DNA of 54,199 nt from Triparma columacea. Taxonomy: Eukaryota > Sar > Bolidophyceae > Parmales > Triparmaceae. The position numbers and the translations under genes are program-made. Each line of letters opens with the position of its first letter. The first letter of the stretch is position 1. This document shows, in pieces, positions 8,639-19,572 of this stretch. A model generated the notes under the pieces. It had not been told where the DNA came from. It saw only the letters and a list, made by a program, of their open reading frames with translations, and ran no database searches. Location of the stretch: assembly GCA_030267965.1 (NCBI GenBank), contig BRYA01000042.1, forward strand, positions 5,268-59,466, written 5' to 3'.

Positions 8639-11600
8639 TTAACCCTTCCCCTCCTTCTGCCTCATTTTCTTCTTAATAGCTCTCTCCTCTTCGGCGTTCC
8701 TTATATCAATCCTCTCCTCCTCCGCAGCGACCGCTTTACTTGCGACCTCTTCGTCGTATCCTAGCTGCTTATACATATCCCCAATATCCCCCATAGTAAC
8801 CCCATCCTTTGGCTCCTCGATTTCCTTGATCTCCTTATTCTCCTTCGGTACCTTCATAACATAGTGCTCCCCGTCCCCATCCTCGAGGTCGGTGATACTT
8901 TCCCCCTCTTTAACCACGGGCTCCTTGACACCTCTAAGTCCAAAGATTTCACCAGTCTTACCGTAAGGTACCGTTTGGGTTTTCTTCTTCGCAGCTTCTA
9001 TTACTTGATCATCATCGTCCTCACCCTCAACGTCTACCCTCATACTTTCCTCCGCGAGTACCATGACTTGGTCAAGGAGTCTTTCAGCTGACCTTATAAG
9101 GATGTCTGACCTGTGTGACATCATGTCTAACCGGTCGGTAATCTCAAGTGGGTCAATTAGATCCTCCTTAACAGTCCCAAGTCTCCCCATCTTGATAGCG
9201 TCTCTAACGATCCTCCTGTTCTCCGGTAAATTCGTATCAACAACCGGCCTCTCCGCCCTCCTCTTCTTCCTCTCTGATCTGGTAAGTTTGTTCTCCTTCT
9301 TCTTAGCCTTTTTCTCTGCCTTCTTCTTTTTTTCCTCCTCCTTCTTCTTCCTCTCCACCTCATCAGCCGCGGCCTTCGCCTCAACCTCAACGAGCTCCAG
9401 CACGCTGTCGTCTATGTACTTGCCTGCCTTTTTGTTGCCTTTTTTTATCGAATCCACACCTTGCTTCGCCTGGTTCATTGAGTTTATTATGTTCTCAGTA
9501 ACAGTGGCGGCCTTTATGACGGAGTTTATCTAGTGCGGCGAGAGAGACGAGGCATTAGTATGATCGGTCGTCACATAATGGGACTGATTTGATTGTGCCC
9601 GAGACCCTTCACTAACACCCACAAGCTCTCACCTTGGCCTTCCAATAGATATCGTAAAAAACCTTCTTAAGTGCCAGCCTTAGTTGAAGCGCGAAGTTCT
9701 CCCTTCTTCGATTAGTAGGGTCGCCAAGTTGAGCTCTCATGGAGTGGAAGGCATTGTCAACGATCTTGAGCATCATGGTGAGGATGACAAAGACCACAAT
9801 AATTGTGTACATTAAGAACAGAACAATGGCGATGCCCGGATTAACGTCTCTGATACCGTCCGCATCGAAGTCTCCGAGCGCCAGCAGCAGGAGGGACAGG
9901 CATGACGAGGGGAAGTCCTGGTAGTCCTTCATTCCTTGCCCGAACGCAATGTGGAAACCTGTGCCGAAACCGGCCATGATTATTAGGAACACCATCATGA
10001 GGAGGACGACGTCGCTGCAGGCCTTACTGACGGTTTCGGTGAATAACGCGAGCCTCTGGCTGACCCCGATAAACCTGAAGGTCTTGATGAAGCTCAGCAG
10101 TGTCCCGAACGCAAAGAAAGTCTTGCCGAAGGAGTAGTAGACGATCGGGAGACGGACTGGGAAGTAGTTCTTGTCGTCCGTCTCAGACTCTGCCAGGCAT
10201 TTCGACGCGTCCATGTCCTCCCCTACGCACTCGATCGTCAAGTCGTACTCAAGCTTGTACGCCAGCATCATCCAAAAAAGCCTGATGGCAAAGACGCAGA
10301 TGAAGGACAGCACGTTCAATATGTCCAAAGTGTTCCAGGGGTTCCTCAGGTAATGCCAGACGCTCTTATACTGCGCGATCCTGTCGCTCGCCTTCGTGAG
10401 GTACGCGATGATGACAATGTAGAGGAAGAGCTCAAAGTACAGCTGGACTTGGTCGGTGGTTGTGGAGGCGTCTTGGACGAGGGCACGGACGTCTGTGAGG
10501 AGAGCGGCTGGTATGATCTCCATGAAGGGTACGATGGCGCCGGAGGGGGGGAACTCAAAGAGCGTACGGACGCTGTAGGGCAAGGGGAGGGGCAAAGGCG
10601 TTAGTGCTGAGAACCGCTATGGACTGGACTTTCTTCACTTTCGTTTCTACAACTCTCACCTCATGAATTGGTCGTTGTTGGGACAGTAAAGGCTGAAGTC
10701 AATGAAGAGGGCTCTAGTAGCCTTATCAATGAAGTTGGTCGCCTTCAGCTGCTCCAGCCTGGCCGTGGCTTCCGCCCTTCCCACCGGTAGGTCCGCTACG
10801 TACCCTCCCGAGCCGTACAATATGAGTGACTTCGGCGACTGCCACTTGCCGTCGTCGTCCAGCTCAGTGTCGTTCCTGTAGGGGAACCATTCCCCCCCCT
10901 TAGTAAGCAGCCCTGACTTGTCCTCAACGTCAGAGGTGTAGGGGGGGTAACAGTCACCCATTATCGAAAGGAAGGAGGTGGAATTTGGGGACGTGCAGGG
11001 ACCTCCCTCAACGCGAAGCTGCCTAATACGCACCGCCCCCATCGTCATGGAGGAGTCCCCGAAGAAGTAGGGTCGGTATTCTCCCTGAAGTTGTTGGGTT
11101 TCCAAACTAAGAGTCGTGTCTTTGACGCCGGGGTAGTACTGGCCGTTGTACCAGGTCTGGTCGAAAATGTTGGGGAGGAGGACGTTCTTGGTGTAATCGA
11201 AGATCTAAGGCAAAGGAGGCAAGCGGCGACGAACGAAGCACGATGGAGAAGGGGGGGGTTGCGTTAGTGGGTTATGTGTGTGCAACGCACTTCACACGTT
11301 GGTGCGCTTGCTCATCTATTTCTCTCCCCAAGTCACTCATCCACTCTGCCTTTCAAATCTCTCCCTTCACAGCTCTCTTTCACAGCTCTCCTTCACTTCT
11401 TGTTGTTCCGCCCGCCTTCTCACCTGATCAACGTTCGATATGTCGTTGAACCTGACGTTACTAAGAGGGGTAACATCAAGGTTCATAGTGACCTCCTTAA
11501 TCGCGTACTGCATCCTGTACGGCTGCTCCAGGTCCAGCCTAATGAAGATAGCAACGCAGAAAATAGAGAGGAAGACGGCGTGGAAAATCATCTGGACGAG

Positions 11601-12100
11601 AACGTCGACTTTGGAACCGTCGAACTCTACGCCGAGGGCATCGGCTTGCTCGACGGGGTCGGAGGTCAAATTCATGATTGCCCTGAAAAAGAACTTAAAG
11701 TTTGACTTTGCGTGGTCTCGGTTTTCAGACTTTGGAGTAGTGTGTTGAGGAGCGGTAGTGAGACGAGGTGCGAAAGAAAGCGGGATTCAATATGTTTGTT
11801 AGTAACCGCGACGTGCATATCACTGGTGGTTTATTTGGTCCCTACAATCCTCACCTTGAGCATGTTCATTTGGCGGAGCTCACCCAGCCCCTTCTTACCA
11901 ACTCCAACCACCGCCCCCACGCCAGCTTTCAGTATCTCCCCGTCGTCCAATTGAACTACTTGGTTGAGCTCGGCTGTAGACGGTCGGCCGTCTGTGGCAG
12001 CAGAAGCAGCCTCTAGGTCCAGGGGCTGGGAGGACGAGGAGGCAGAGGGGGAGGAAGATTGGGGACCATCCTTTGACTTGGAGGACTTCTTCTTACCCAT
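8639..12100 (-). CDS. PKD2: Polycystin-2 (PKD2/TRPP) family cation channel
   Basis: Exons 12100-11855, 11729-11424, 11204-10660, 10572-9633 and 9529-8639 join in phase to 975 residues. After a Lys/Ser-rich N-terminus, S1 lies at about 124-145. The extracellular TOP (polycystin) domain spans about 150-385, with VRIRQLRV, paired Cys, a YGSGGYVADL strand and TRALFIDFSLYCPN. S2 is at 407-425, S3 at 448-468, an S4 region at 516-538, S5 at 553-574, the selectivity filter LALGDFD at about 596-602 and S6 at 610-638. The last exon encodes a Lys/Glu-rich coiled-coil tail. The L-G-D filter and TOP domain are diagnostic of polycystin channels, which in algae and animals often sit in the ciliary membrane and pass Ca2+ and monovalent cations. 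No EF-hand was seen in the tail. Confidence 0.93.
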
Positions 12101-12278
12101 ACGGATTAGGTTTATGAAGGGGGGAGAGCGGAGATCCGGTTGGGGGGGTGGGGAAGTAGGAGGGAGATCAGGAGTGAATAAATGTGGTTAACAGAGCAAA
12201 TCCGGACTCAAAAACTGGTTTTGGAGAAAGCAAGGATGGAAAGGAGGGAGAACTTTTCACCCACTAAAGGCCATCAAT
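12101..12278. promoter_or_regulatory. Divergent promoter shared by polycystin and CEP70-like genes
   Basis: Only 178 bp separate the two start codons. The stretch is purine-rich near the polycystin side. I looked for an RFX-type X-box (GTNRCC-N-RGYAAC) and saw no convincing match. The pairing of two cilium/centrosome genes suggests joint control, but this is inference. Confidence 0.5.
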
Positions 12279-14777
12279 ATGGAGGACAAAGCGGACGAAC
12301 TACTGGACGAATCGTCAATGAACAGCTCAGGCGTTGAAGACTTCCTAGCATCACAAGGTATATCATCATCACCTATCCGAGGAGGAGAGAAAGATGGTGA
12401 CTCTAACTCAATCCTCGAGGATGCTTCAATGGAAAGTGATAATAACACTACAGCTAACCCTAATGATATCAATGATTTGGTTGCTGGAGATGATGATGAT
12501 GATGATGAAGGTACTCAATCTACACCAATCAACGCCTCATTAGACGATGATAATGAAATTGAATTCAACCTCGAAAAAGGGAGGGAACCCAAACCTCAAA
12601 TATACAGACCCAACCTCAAAGACCCGCCTAGCACCGTGAAGAAGGCGAGCAGGGCGAACACACCAAGCACTCCGGCGACGGTGCAGAGCGTGAATAACAT
12701 ACTCAAGGATTATGGATTTTCGGCTATTGGCCATGAGACTGAGATCAACAGCAAGGTGAGGGGAGGAGAAGGGGAGGAGAAGCGTAGCGATAAGAAGAGT
12801 CATGTCGTCCCTGGCCACCCTGTGTGACTGACCTCCTCCCAACCCCCCCCCCCCCCCTTTGCCTCGTTTCTCTTCTCACCTTGCAGTTTGTGGAGATCCT
12901 GGACGTTGTAAAGAGCCGAGGGGACACCATTACCAACATGTCACAGTCCATAAATATGACCATGGACACCTCCCTCAACGCCTCCGCCGTATCTGCCACC
13001 CTCACCAACAAGCAGGAGTCCCTCAAGCGCAAGAACGACCTCCTAACCAACGAGAACGATAAGCTCAGAAAGCAAATCGACACCCTCAAGAAGAAGGCGA
13101 CCACTGAGATCCGCAAGCTCAAGGTGACTGTCGACGGGGTCAAGTCCAAGCTTCAGCAGGCCACGCACACAATCAAGGCCAAGGAGGCCATAATTGAACG
13201 TCTCACTGACAAGCTCAACCTCGAGGCCGACAAAGAGAGGAAGTCCTTCGAACACTCCCAGTCAGTTTTCAAGACCCTCCACAGCCGGCCCGCCCGCAAG
13301 GCCTCCCCCGGCGACTCCAAGGCCCTGGAGGTGATCTCCATGTACGAGGCCCACAAGTCGCGCATGGACGACGAGATGTCCCAGCTCCGCGGGGAAGTCC
13401 ACGCCCTCAACGACGCACTCAAGGACAAGGAGAACGGGGCGGTGAGGAAGGGGGTGGAGGAATACGCGGGGAAGGTGGACGGGACTATTGAGAGGATGAC
13501 GGAAAGATTCAAGGAACAGGAGAAGGAGAACAGGATGCTTGCGAATAAGGAGCAGAGCTTTGCGAAGAAATTAACAAAGGTGAGAAGGGTGAACAGAATA
13601 TGTAAGATTACGTCAAAAGAAATATTCGCCCAGACTAACCTTCCTGCTCCCTCCCTTCTCTCCTCACCCGCAGCTTGAGAGCAAGCTTAATGACACCAAG
13701 GAGCAGCTCAGGACTGCTCAAGACGAGTCCACGAACCTACTGCTGGAGCTTCAGTCCCGCCCAACGGTGAAACAGTACAAGGCCTCGGAGCGCAGGATCG
13801 ACGAGCTCGAGCGCAAGCTGTACGCCGCCGTGGAGGCCGCCCAGGAGTCCGCAGACGTCAGGGCCCTCAAGAAGCACATGGGGACCAAGGCTCTCATCGA
13901 CGAGGACAAGGCCAACCACAGGCTTCGGCTCGAGAGGCTGGACGCCATCCCTCGTGAGATCTCCAAGGAGATCCTCAAGCAGACCTGCAGGGAGCTGGAC
14001 ATCTCTGACGTCACACTGATTGCACCGTGCATCAGGAAGATGAGCAAGGCCATGCTCCTCCTCCCAAGGCTCGAACGGTTCATCAACGACGTTTGCGGAT
14101 TCGTGTTCAAGCACACGGAAGAAGCTGCCGGGAAGCAAACGCGGGGCAAGACCAAAGGCCGTCCGACACCTCGCAAGACCATGGAAGACGTTATGCCGAT
14201 ACTGAGGACTTGGGAGAGCCAGCTGAGCGGGTACGGAGCGAGCCAGGAGTTCAGGACGATCGTAATGGGTGAGCTGTGCAGGAGGAGCGTCGTCCCGGCT
14301 GACAACAATAAGAAGGGGGGCGTCTTGGGAGCTTTCTCAAGCATGCCAGGGGCCACGCCTGACATGAGCGAGGAGCAGGCACTGAGGGCAATCAGGGACC
14401 TCGTTGAACTCGAGAAGGCAGTGATGGCGAGGGAGGACCTTTACGAGAACGCGGAGGCGGTAGTGCAGAACAACCCGGACCTCTTTGTCAACAGGGTCGT
14501 GCTCCACTTCAGGTATCTGTTCGGCATCAGGAGCATGGAGGGAGTCTTCCCGAAGATGAATGAAATATACCTCTTCACGACGGAGATGAACGCGTTCATG
14601 AGGGAGCTGAGGGGCATATTCGGGATCAAGAAAAGCCTGCCGAGCGCGAGCGTTACCAAGATGATGCTAGAGGTAGCGAGCGAACTGAGGAACAGTGAAC
14701 AGCTGAAGCAGTTTGGAGGAGGGGAGGAGGAAGAGGAGGAGGAGGAGGAGGAATTAGAGAACTACGTTGTGGGGTAA
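12279..14777 (+). CDS. CEP70: CEP70-like centrosomal coiled-coil protein
   Basis: Exons 12279-12755, 12887-13579 and 13674-14777 join at phase 0 to 757 residues. The N-terminus (1-160) is acidic and Ser-rich, with poly-Asp near 70. Residues 190-460 form a long coiled coil. A segment reading LQSRPTVKQYKASERRI is followed by a predicted helical domain, with PREISKEILKQTCREL, IAPCIRKM and LPRLERFINDVC. The R-P-T-x-K-x-Y motif followed by a helical domain resembles CEP70, a gamma-tubulin-associated centrosome/basal-body protein. The C-terminus ends in a poly-Glu run before LENYVVG. The family match is from memory of CEP70 alignments; a coiled-coil centrosomal protein is certain in form, less so in name. 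It is divergent from the polycystin gene. Confidence 0.75.
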
Positions 14778-14913
14778 ACACACGCTAAGTTGCAAGCATT
14801 TTAAATGCACACGAACACGACGAAGAGATTTAATTTCCTAGTTAGTTTTTTCCTTTGTTGTGGCAAAAACCTTCTCCTCCAGTCTCCACGCACTCGTTTT
14901 CAAATACGACGCG

Positions 14914-16203
14914 ATGGTTCACGTGGCACCTTCAATCCTCCTCGCTGTGTTCCTATCCCTCATCATACCCACATCTCCCCTCAACCTCAATTTGCAACCT
15001 CAGTCAGCATCGACGAGACGAAGATTCCTCTCAAATTCCATCATTACCCCCGTCATCGCTGCACCATTTGTTGCCGGTTCTGGTGTTCTCGCTGATGCCG
15101 ACATCCGCCCTCCCCCACCATTGTACAAGGCCTGGTCAGCGGGAGATGGTTTCCAAGACAACACCTTCATTTCCTTCAGCCTTGATTCCTACAAGTCAAT
15201 GGTCGACGATAAGTCCCGCACCCCCGCGTTTAAGCTAGCAATATCCTCCCGGCTCTCTCTCCACCCTCCCCTCACCCAGGTCGTGATGGACCTCGGCACT
15301 GGTCCCTTTGCAATTCTCGCAATCCAAGCAGCCAAGTCTGGTGCGAGGAAAGTTTACGCGGTGGAGGCGATAGCCAAGGCCGCCGACCTTGCGAAGGCCG
15401 CCGTAAAGAAGGCCGAGAGGAAGGGCGAGATCCCCCCTGGTGTAATTGAGGTAATAGAGGGTCTGTCCACTCGCATTGATCTCCCTGAGAAGGTGGACCT
15501 CTGCGTGTCCGAGATAGTAGGTTCCATCTCCTCAGAGGAGGGCCTCCACGCCTCCCTCCGCGACGCCCACCTGAGGCACGTCAAGGACCCAAGGTCCCCC
15601 TCCTCCTTCATCCCCGTTAGAGCTCAGACTTTGGCCGCCCCGGCGTCTTACACACTTCACAAAGCGATGGGACCGCCGGAGTACGACTGGGGACGACTGG
15701 TTGAACCGGTTAGGTTCAACTGCAGGGACCCGGCGCTGCAGATTATGGCTGACCCCATGATCGCGGAGGACATATCCTTCTTCTCTTCCCCTGATTTCCC
15801 TCCTCCAGGCCGTTACGATCCGGCAGGTCGGAGGCTTGAGTTCAAGTTTGAGGATGTAAGGTTGAGGGCTAACGAGGAGTCTTACTACAAGGAGCTGAAG
15901 AGGGCGGGTTCTCCTGAGTCGGAGGCCTCTGAATTGGCGGGTGAACTTTCCCGTTCGCTTTCAGGGTTTGCTTTCTGGCCGAGGTTACTGCTCGACCCCG
16001 AGGGGACCATCGCGGTAGAAAGTAGAGGCCCTAATGGAGAGGGGAGGAAAAGCCACTGGCAGACTGTCCTTGCGATTACGAGCGACAGGCCGGTAGAGGT
16101 GAATGTTGGGGACGGAGTGGGGGTGGACATTGTGGAAATACTGGGGAAGGAAGTTGACGAACCAATCAAGTACGAACTCAAGGGAGCTACGGTTAAGGTG
16201 TAA
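14914..16203 (+). CDS. PRMT-like (arginine) methyltransferase with plastid-type targeting
   Basis: The start is placed at 14914 (MVHVAPSILLAVFL) because this Met begins a clean signal peptide; an in-frame Met exists 54 bp upstream. The product has 429 residues. After the signal peptide comes a Ser/Arg-rich stretch with TRRRFL (35-39) and a second hydrophobic segment (about 42-58) ending VLADAD, a pattern like a Tat-dependent thylakoid signal. The methyltransferase core shows motif I VVMDLGTGPFAI (123-134), post-I ARKVYAVEA, and a double-E-loop equivalent VSEIVGSISSEEG, followed by a beta-barrel-like C-terminal half. The closest look is to the PRMT family, near PRMT5/7 in the double-E loop, but the substrate cannot be told. 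It could also be another class I methyltransferase. It is convergent with the next gene (51 bp between stops). Confidence 0.75.
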   Translation: MVHVAPSILLAVFLSLIIPTSPLNLNLQPQSASTRRRFLSNSIITPVIAAPFVAGSGVLADADIRPPPPLYKAWSAGDGFQDNTFISFSLDSYKSMVDDKSRTPAFKLAISSRLSLHPPLTQVVMDLGTGPFAILAIQAAKSGARKVYAVEAIAKAADLAKAAVKKAERKGEIPPGVIEVIEGLSTRIDLPEKVDLCVSEIVGSISSEEGLHASLRDAHLRHVKDPRSPSSFIPVRAQTLAAPASYTLHKAMGPPEYDWGRLVEPVRFNCRDPALQIMADPMIAEDISFFSSPDFPPPGRYDPAGRRLEFKFEDVRLRANEESYYKELKRAGSPESEASELAGELSRSLSGFAFWPRLLLDPEGTIAVESRGPNGEGRKSHWQTVLAITSDRPVEVNVGDGVGVDIVEILGKEVDEPIKYELKGATVKV

Positions 16204-16254
16204 TTATGTTTGCATGAATGTAATATGAACCTTATCCCAAAATCATCCCCCCCC

Positions 16255-17272
16255 TTAATCTTTCTTTCCCCCTTCCCTCTCTCTTTCTTCAATCTTACTT
16301 TTCTTCAACGGCCTTCCAAACAGACCCTTCTTAATTTCCTCCTTTGGTTTGTTCGTGGGCGCCAGACCTTCTTCTCCACACTGAATCAACTGACCTTTTA
16401 CATAGTGCCAAATTTCCCCATTCCCACTATCTACCTGTACCCCCAGAATCTCCGCGAGTCTCCTCACATACGTGTCGAGCGCCTTCCTCCCCATGACCCA
16501 CCCTAAGTTGTTCTTAAGTTTCTCCGTCGTCGTTTGCGCGCGGTGCGTCGGCCACCCTTCAGGTGGTCTCGCTTTCATCTTCGTCTTATAAGGGTCCGCT
16601 GGAGAGTGAGGGTTCGTGGTGGGAGTCCGTTCGTGGTGGGAGTCGCCGAACTGGTACACCAGGAAGTTGTGCTTACGAACAAGGTCGTTACAGTGGATGA
16701 GCAAAGGCATGGGTACGGGCTCCCTAAACGTGGGCTTGACCTTGGAACATAGGAGGGAGTAATCGGATACCAGCTCCTTTGCAGCGGAACGAGAGGCGGG
16801 ACCATCGAAGTCTTCCCTGGCTACAAAAGTTTTGCTCTTGTACCCGGTGACGTTCCAGGCAGGTAGTTTTTCCAAGTCTAGTAGCTTAGCTAGGTCAGAG
16901 GTGTATTCGTGCATTTTCAGTCCGCTAGTGATCCACCCTGGCATCGGGGTTGGGGTTGCTTGGTTGTAGCTCGGCCACCCAGGCGGCGGCCTGATCTTGA
17001 AGGGGCCCTTCTCCTCAACTGCGAAGTTGTGGCTCCTGCTGAGACGACGGAGGGCCTCGTTGGAGGATAGGACCTCGCCCTCAAAGTGGACGTAACGACC
17101 GGAAGATGGGCAGAAACGGTTTACTACGTGATTACGGAAGGTGGCGATATACTGGGTGGGATGGTGGCGGGGGGGGGGAAAGTCAGTTTCGACGTTGGGG
17201 GTGGGGGAAAGTCAGTTTCGTCGTTGGGGGTTTTCGGCGTGTCTGCCTCTCCATCTCTCTCCATCTCTCTCC

Positions 17273-17303
<31 letters not shown>

Positions 17304-18475
17304 TCTTTTATCCCCCCCTCCCCCCTTCTCCTAATCTTACCTCTTTCGCCTGTTCGATTTCCTCCTTCCCCTTAAACCCATACTGTTCCTCAAACTTTTT
17401 ATTATAAGTGTAATTCGGCAGAAACTCCAGCGCCAGCTCGCTCCTCTTCGCCCTCGCCCTCTTCCCGTCAGAGAATATTATATTAAGATGCAAGGGTGAG
17501 GTACCTGAACCTGATAGGACGGTCGCGAAACGCTTCTGACCATCTTTAGTGGTTAGGGAGACACGACGACCTACTAAGGGCTCGTTGGCGTAGGAGGGTG
17601 GGTCTAAGGTGGAGTCAGTGGAAAGGGTTGTGGGAGGGGGGAGGGTGGCCGAGGGGGATGGGAGGGACTTTGAAGGAAGGGAGGTTGAGGAGAGGGGGGC
17701 TGTGGGAGGGGGGATGGAGACTGAGGTTGGTGGGAGGGACTTCAAAGGAATTGAGGTGCAAGTGATTGTGGAAGTGGTAGTAGAGGCGGGAGGAGGAACA
17801 GGGGATTGGGCGGTGGAAGGGGTGGAGGAAGCGGCGTTCCCCCCGGCGTTCACTTGGGACTGCTGCGTGGTCAGCTGCTGCATGGACTGGGGCTGTTGCA
17901 TGGACTGGGGCTGCTGCATGGATTGTTGCGTGGACTGTTGCATAGATTGTTGCGTGGACTGATCCAACGATCCTCCTCCGCCCTGTGATCCTTGCTGTTG
18001 ATACTGGCCCTGTTGATACTGTCCCTGTTGATAGTTGGTCTGTCCTTGTGACTTGGTTAATGTAGATCCCGAGGGTTGTGATTTTCTCACAGCATTCACA
18101 GCATTATTTGCTTTCCCGCTCTTGCTTTTGCTGCTTTTGAATCTGTCGTGACCTTTCTGTTCCGCTGTTATATTCTTAGAAGGTGCGCCCACATTTTTGG
18201 AATATTTGCTGCCAGTTCCGGAGCCAGCTCCTGTTTAGAGAGGAGAACGTGATATTGTTAGTTATTCATGTGTTATATCCAACATTGATGACGTTATATC
18301 TACAGAACCTAACCATAAAACGAATATAAACCTCCCAGCACAGCCTCCCAGCACAGTATTCAGGCCTCAAAACCAATAAACACACACAACCGAGATGCTT
18401 TCTCACTTATTTTCTGTCTAAGACGCTCATGAGCAAAAACAAACGGCTATACTTCGCACCTGGTACCAATTCCAT
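16255..18475 (-). CDS. Gln-rich protein of unknown function
   Basis: Three exons: 18475-18460 (16 nt, encoding MELVP plus one base, GTGCGA donor), 18230-17341 and 17151-16255. Phases fit exactly, giving 600 residues. Residues 50-110 are Gln-rich (QQSMQQ and QQGQYQQ repeats), then a Pro/Ser/Thr-rich linker to about 210. A compact segment follows from VGRRVSLTTKDGQ to SELALEFLP, with the alternating pattern of a small beta-barrel (Tudor/PWWP-like, unproven). The C-terminal 300 residues contain two PPxGWP motifs (RPPPGWPSY, RPPEGWPTH), GLKMHEYTSDLAKLLDL and LLIHCNDLVRKHNFLVYQFG, and end in a Lys-rich, nuclear-type tail. I do not recognise the family. The low-complexity N-terminus suggests a nuclear or condensate-associated protein. 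Confidence 0.75.
17172..17310. repeat. Intronic direct repeat and CT microsatellite
   Basis: Within the second intron of the Gln-rich gene, GGGGGAAAGTCAGTTTCG(A/T)CGTTGGGGG occurs twice in tandem (about 17174-17231). It is followed by a (TC)n tract of some 60 bases on the plus strand (about 17248-17308). Together they fill most of the 189-bp intron. Confidence 0.7.
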
Positions 18476-18524
18476 CCCGTCAATCTTATGAATTGAGTGG
18501 GGTCTCCCTTGAAGTCGCTTAACA
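18476..18524. promoter_or_regulatory. 49-bp head-to-head interval
   Basis: Only 49 bases separate the start codon of the Gln-rich gene (18475, minus) from that of the small membrane protein (18525, plus). Unless one start is misplaced, the two promoters must overlap the other gene's 5' end. A CTTCCTTTTAG acceptor-like stretch at about 18567-18577 hints that the plus-strand start could lie further downstream. Confidence 0.45.
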
Positions 18525-18893
18525 ATGATGCCTTTGCTTTGTTGCTGGGACCCACTTTCTTTGCTCCTTCCTTTTAGGGCTATTTTGGTGATGATTGTGC
18601 ACCCTACCTTTCTCGTTGAAAGCTTTACAGCTGCCCCGCTCTCTTTGCTATCAACTTATACCCCGCTCACTTTGCTATCAACTTCAAACCTTCAGAGCCT
18701 GACTACTGCCTCGACTGCTGCTGCCTCTTCGACTGCTGCTGCCTCTACAACTCCTGTAGTCGACTTCACTGATCCGGGCAAAGACCTCTTCCTGGCTTAC
18801 GTGATATTTTCACTACTCGCAGGCGTTAAAGCACTGGCGGACGGGTGGCGACCTACTTTCACGAGTGGCAAGGCAAAGAACAAAAAGAAGTGA
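18525..18893 (+). CDS. Small membrane protein, probable plastid-targeted
   Basis: 122 residues. The first 33 are hydrophobic and signal-like, ending LVES before FTAAPLSLL. A Phe immediately after the predicted cleavage site is the hallmark of heterokont bipartite plastid presequences (ASAFAP-type). A Ser/Thr/Ala-rich transit-like region (40-75) follows, then a compact mature part: DPGKDLFLAYVIFSLLAGVK (one membrane helix) and a basic tail ending KAKNKKK. No family is recognised. A small thylakoid or envelope subunit is a reasonable guess. The start could be the internal MIVHPTF, given an acceptor-like CTTTTAG just upstream. Confidence 0.6.
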   Translation: MMPLLCCWDPLSLLLPFRAILVMIVHPTFLVESFTAAPLSLLSTYTPLTLLSTSNLQSLTTASTAAASSTAAASTTPVVDFTDPGKDLFLAYVIFSLLAGVKALADGWRPTFTSGKAKNKKK

Positions 18894-19344
18894 TTGCAAT
18901 TCAAGCGTATTTTTGATGCATACCGGTAAGCGAAACGGTATTTTGAACTCCGGTTACCGCCACTTTAAGCGTTTTGGTCGTCGTTGACCTATCCCTAGGT
19001 TTCTTCCACCCTTCTTCAACAACATGTCAAGGCGTTCTCAGATTTAACACCTCTACTCAAAATACAGCATCTACACGGAAGCAGGCATACCAAGATCTTT
19101 CAGGCAGTTCACGTGGGGACCTGTTGCATAGCTGGATGCTCACAGCCTTACCAAGCTACCGCCCACTTGCAGATAAACGACGGAAGGAAGGGGGGGGAAG
19201 GATTCGATTGGTTTTGATCCCGACCTGCACACATCACAATCGGACTAGTGATGAAATTCAAGTTGTTAATCCTGAACACTGTTTTCGTGAGTGTTAACTT
19301 GGTCAGAGAAGAATATGGGTATTAGAATTCTGTACGCCCAGTTA

Positions 19345-19515
19345 GGCCTTTGGTCAAAGTGTGTATTTTTTCAGTAAAAAGTGGGGTTTTCCTTTTTTAT
19401 TTTGGTTATTTCCGTTCTACCTACTACCACACGCAGCCTGTACCGGGGGAATATTTCCGAATCGGATAAATAGTGGGTAAACCCACTTTTTTATTTTACC
19501 CACTTTGGCCAAACG
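19345..19515. mobile_element. MITE-like element with imperfect terminal inverted repeats
   Basis: GGCCTTTGGTCAAAGTG at 19345-19361 is matched in inverse orientation by CACTTTGGCCAAACGCC at 19499-19515 (two mismatches). The inverted similarity continues inward to AAAAAGTGGG at about 19376-19385 against CCCACTTTTTT on the right. A perfect hairpin AGTGGGT-AA-ACCCACT sits at 19472-19487. There is no coding capacity in 171 bp. A target-site duplication is not evident, so the class cannot be assigned. Confidence 0.4.
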
Positions 19516-19572
19516 CCTCCCCAAGTAAATTTTCACAACCTGTCTGTACCCACTCACAAGCTATTTTTTCCC

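Noticed and set aside
18974..19297. Plus-strand frame of 107 codons
   Set aside because: No protein-like pattern, no good start context and no splice partner; probably chance.
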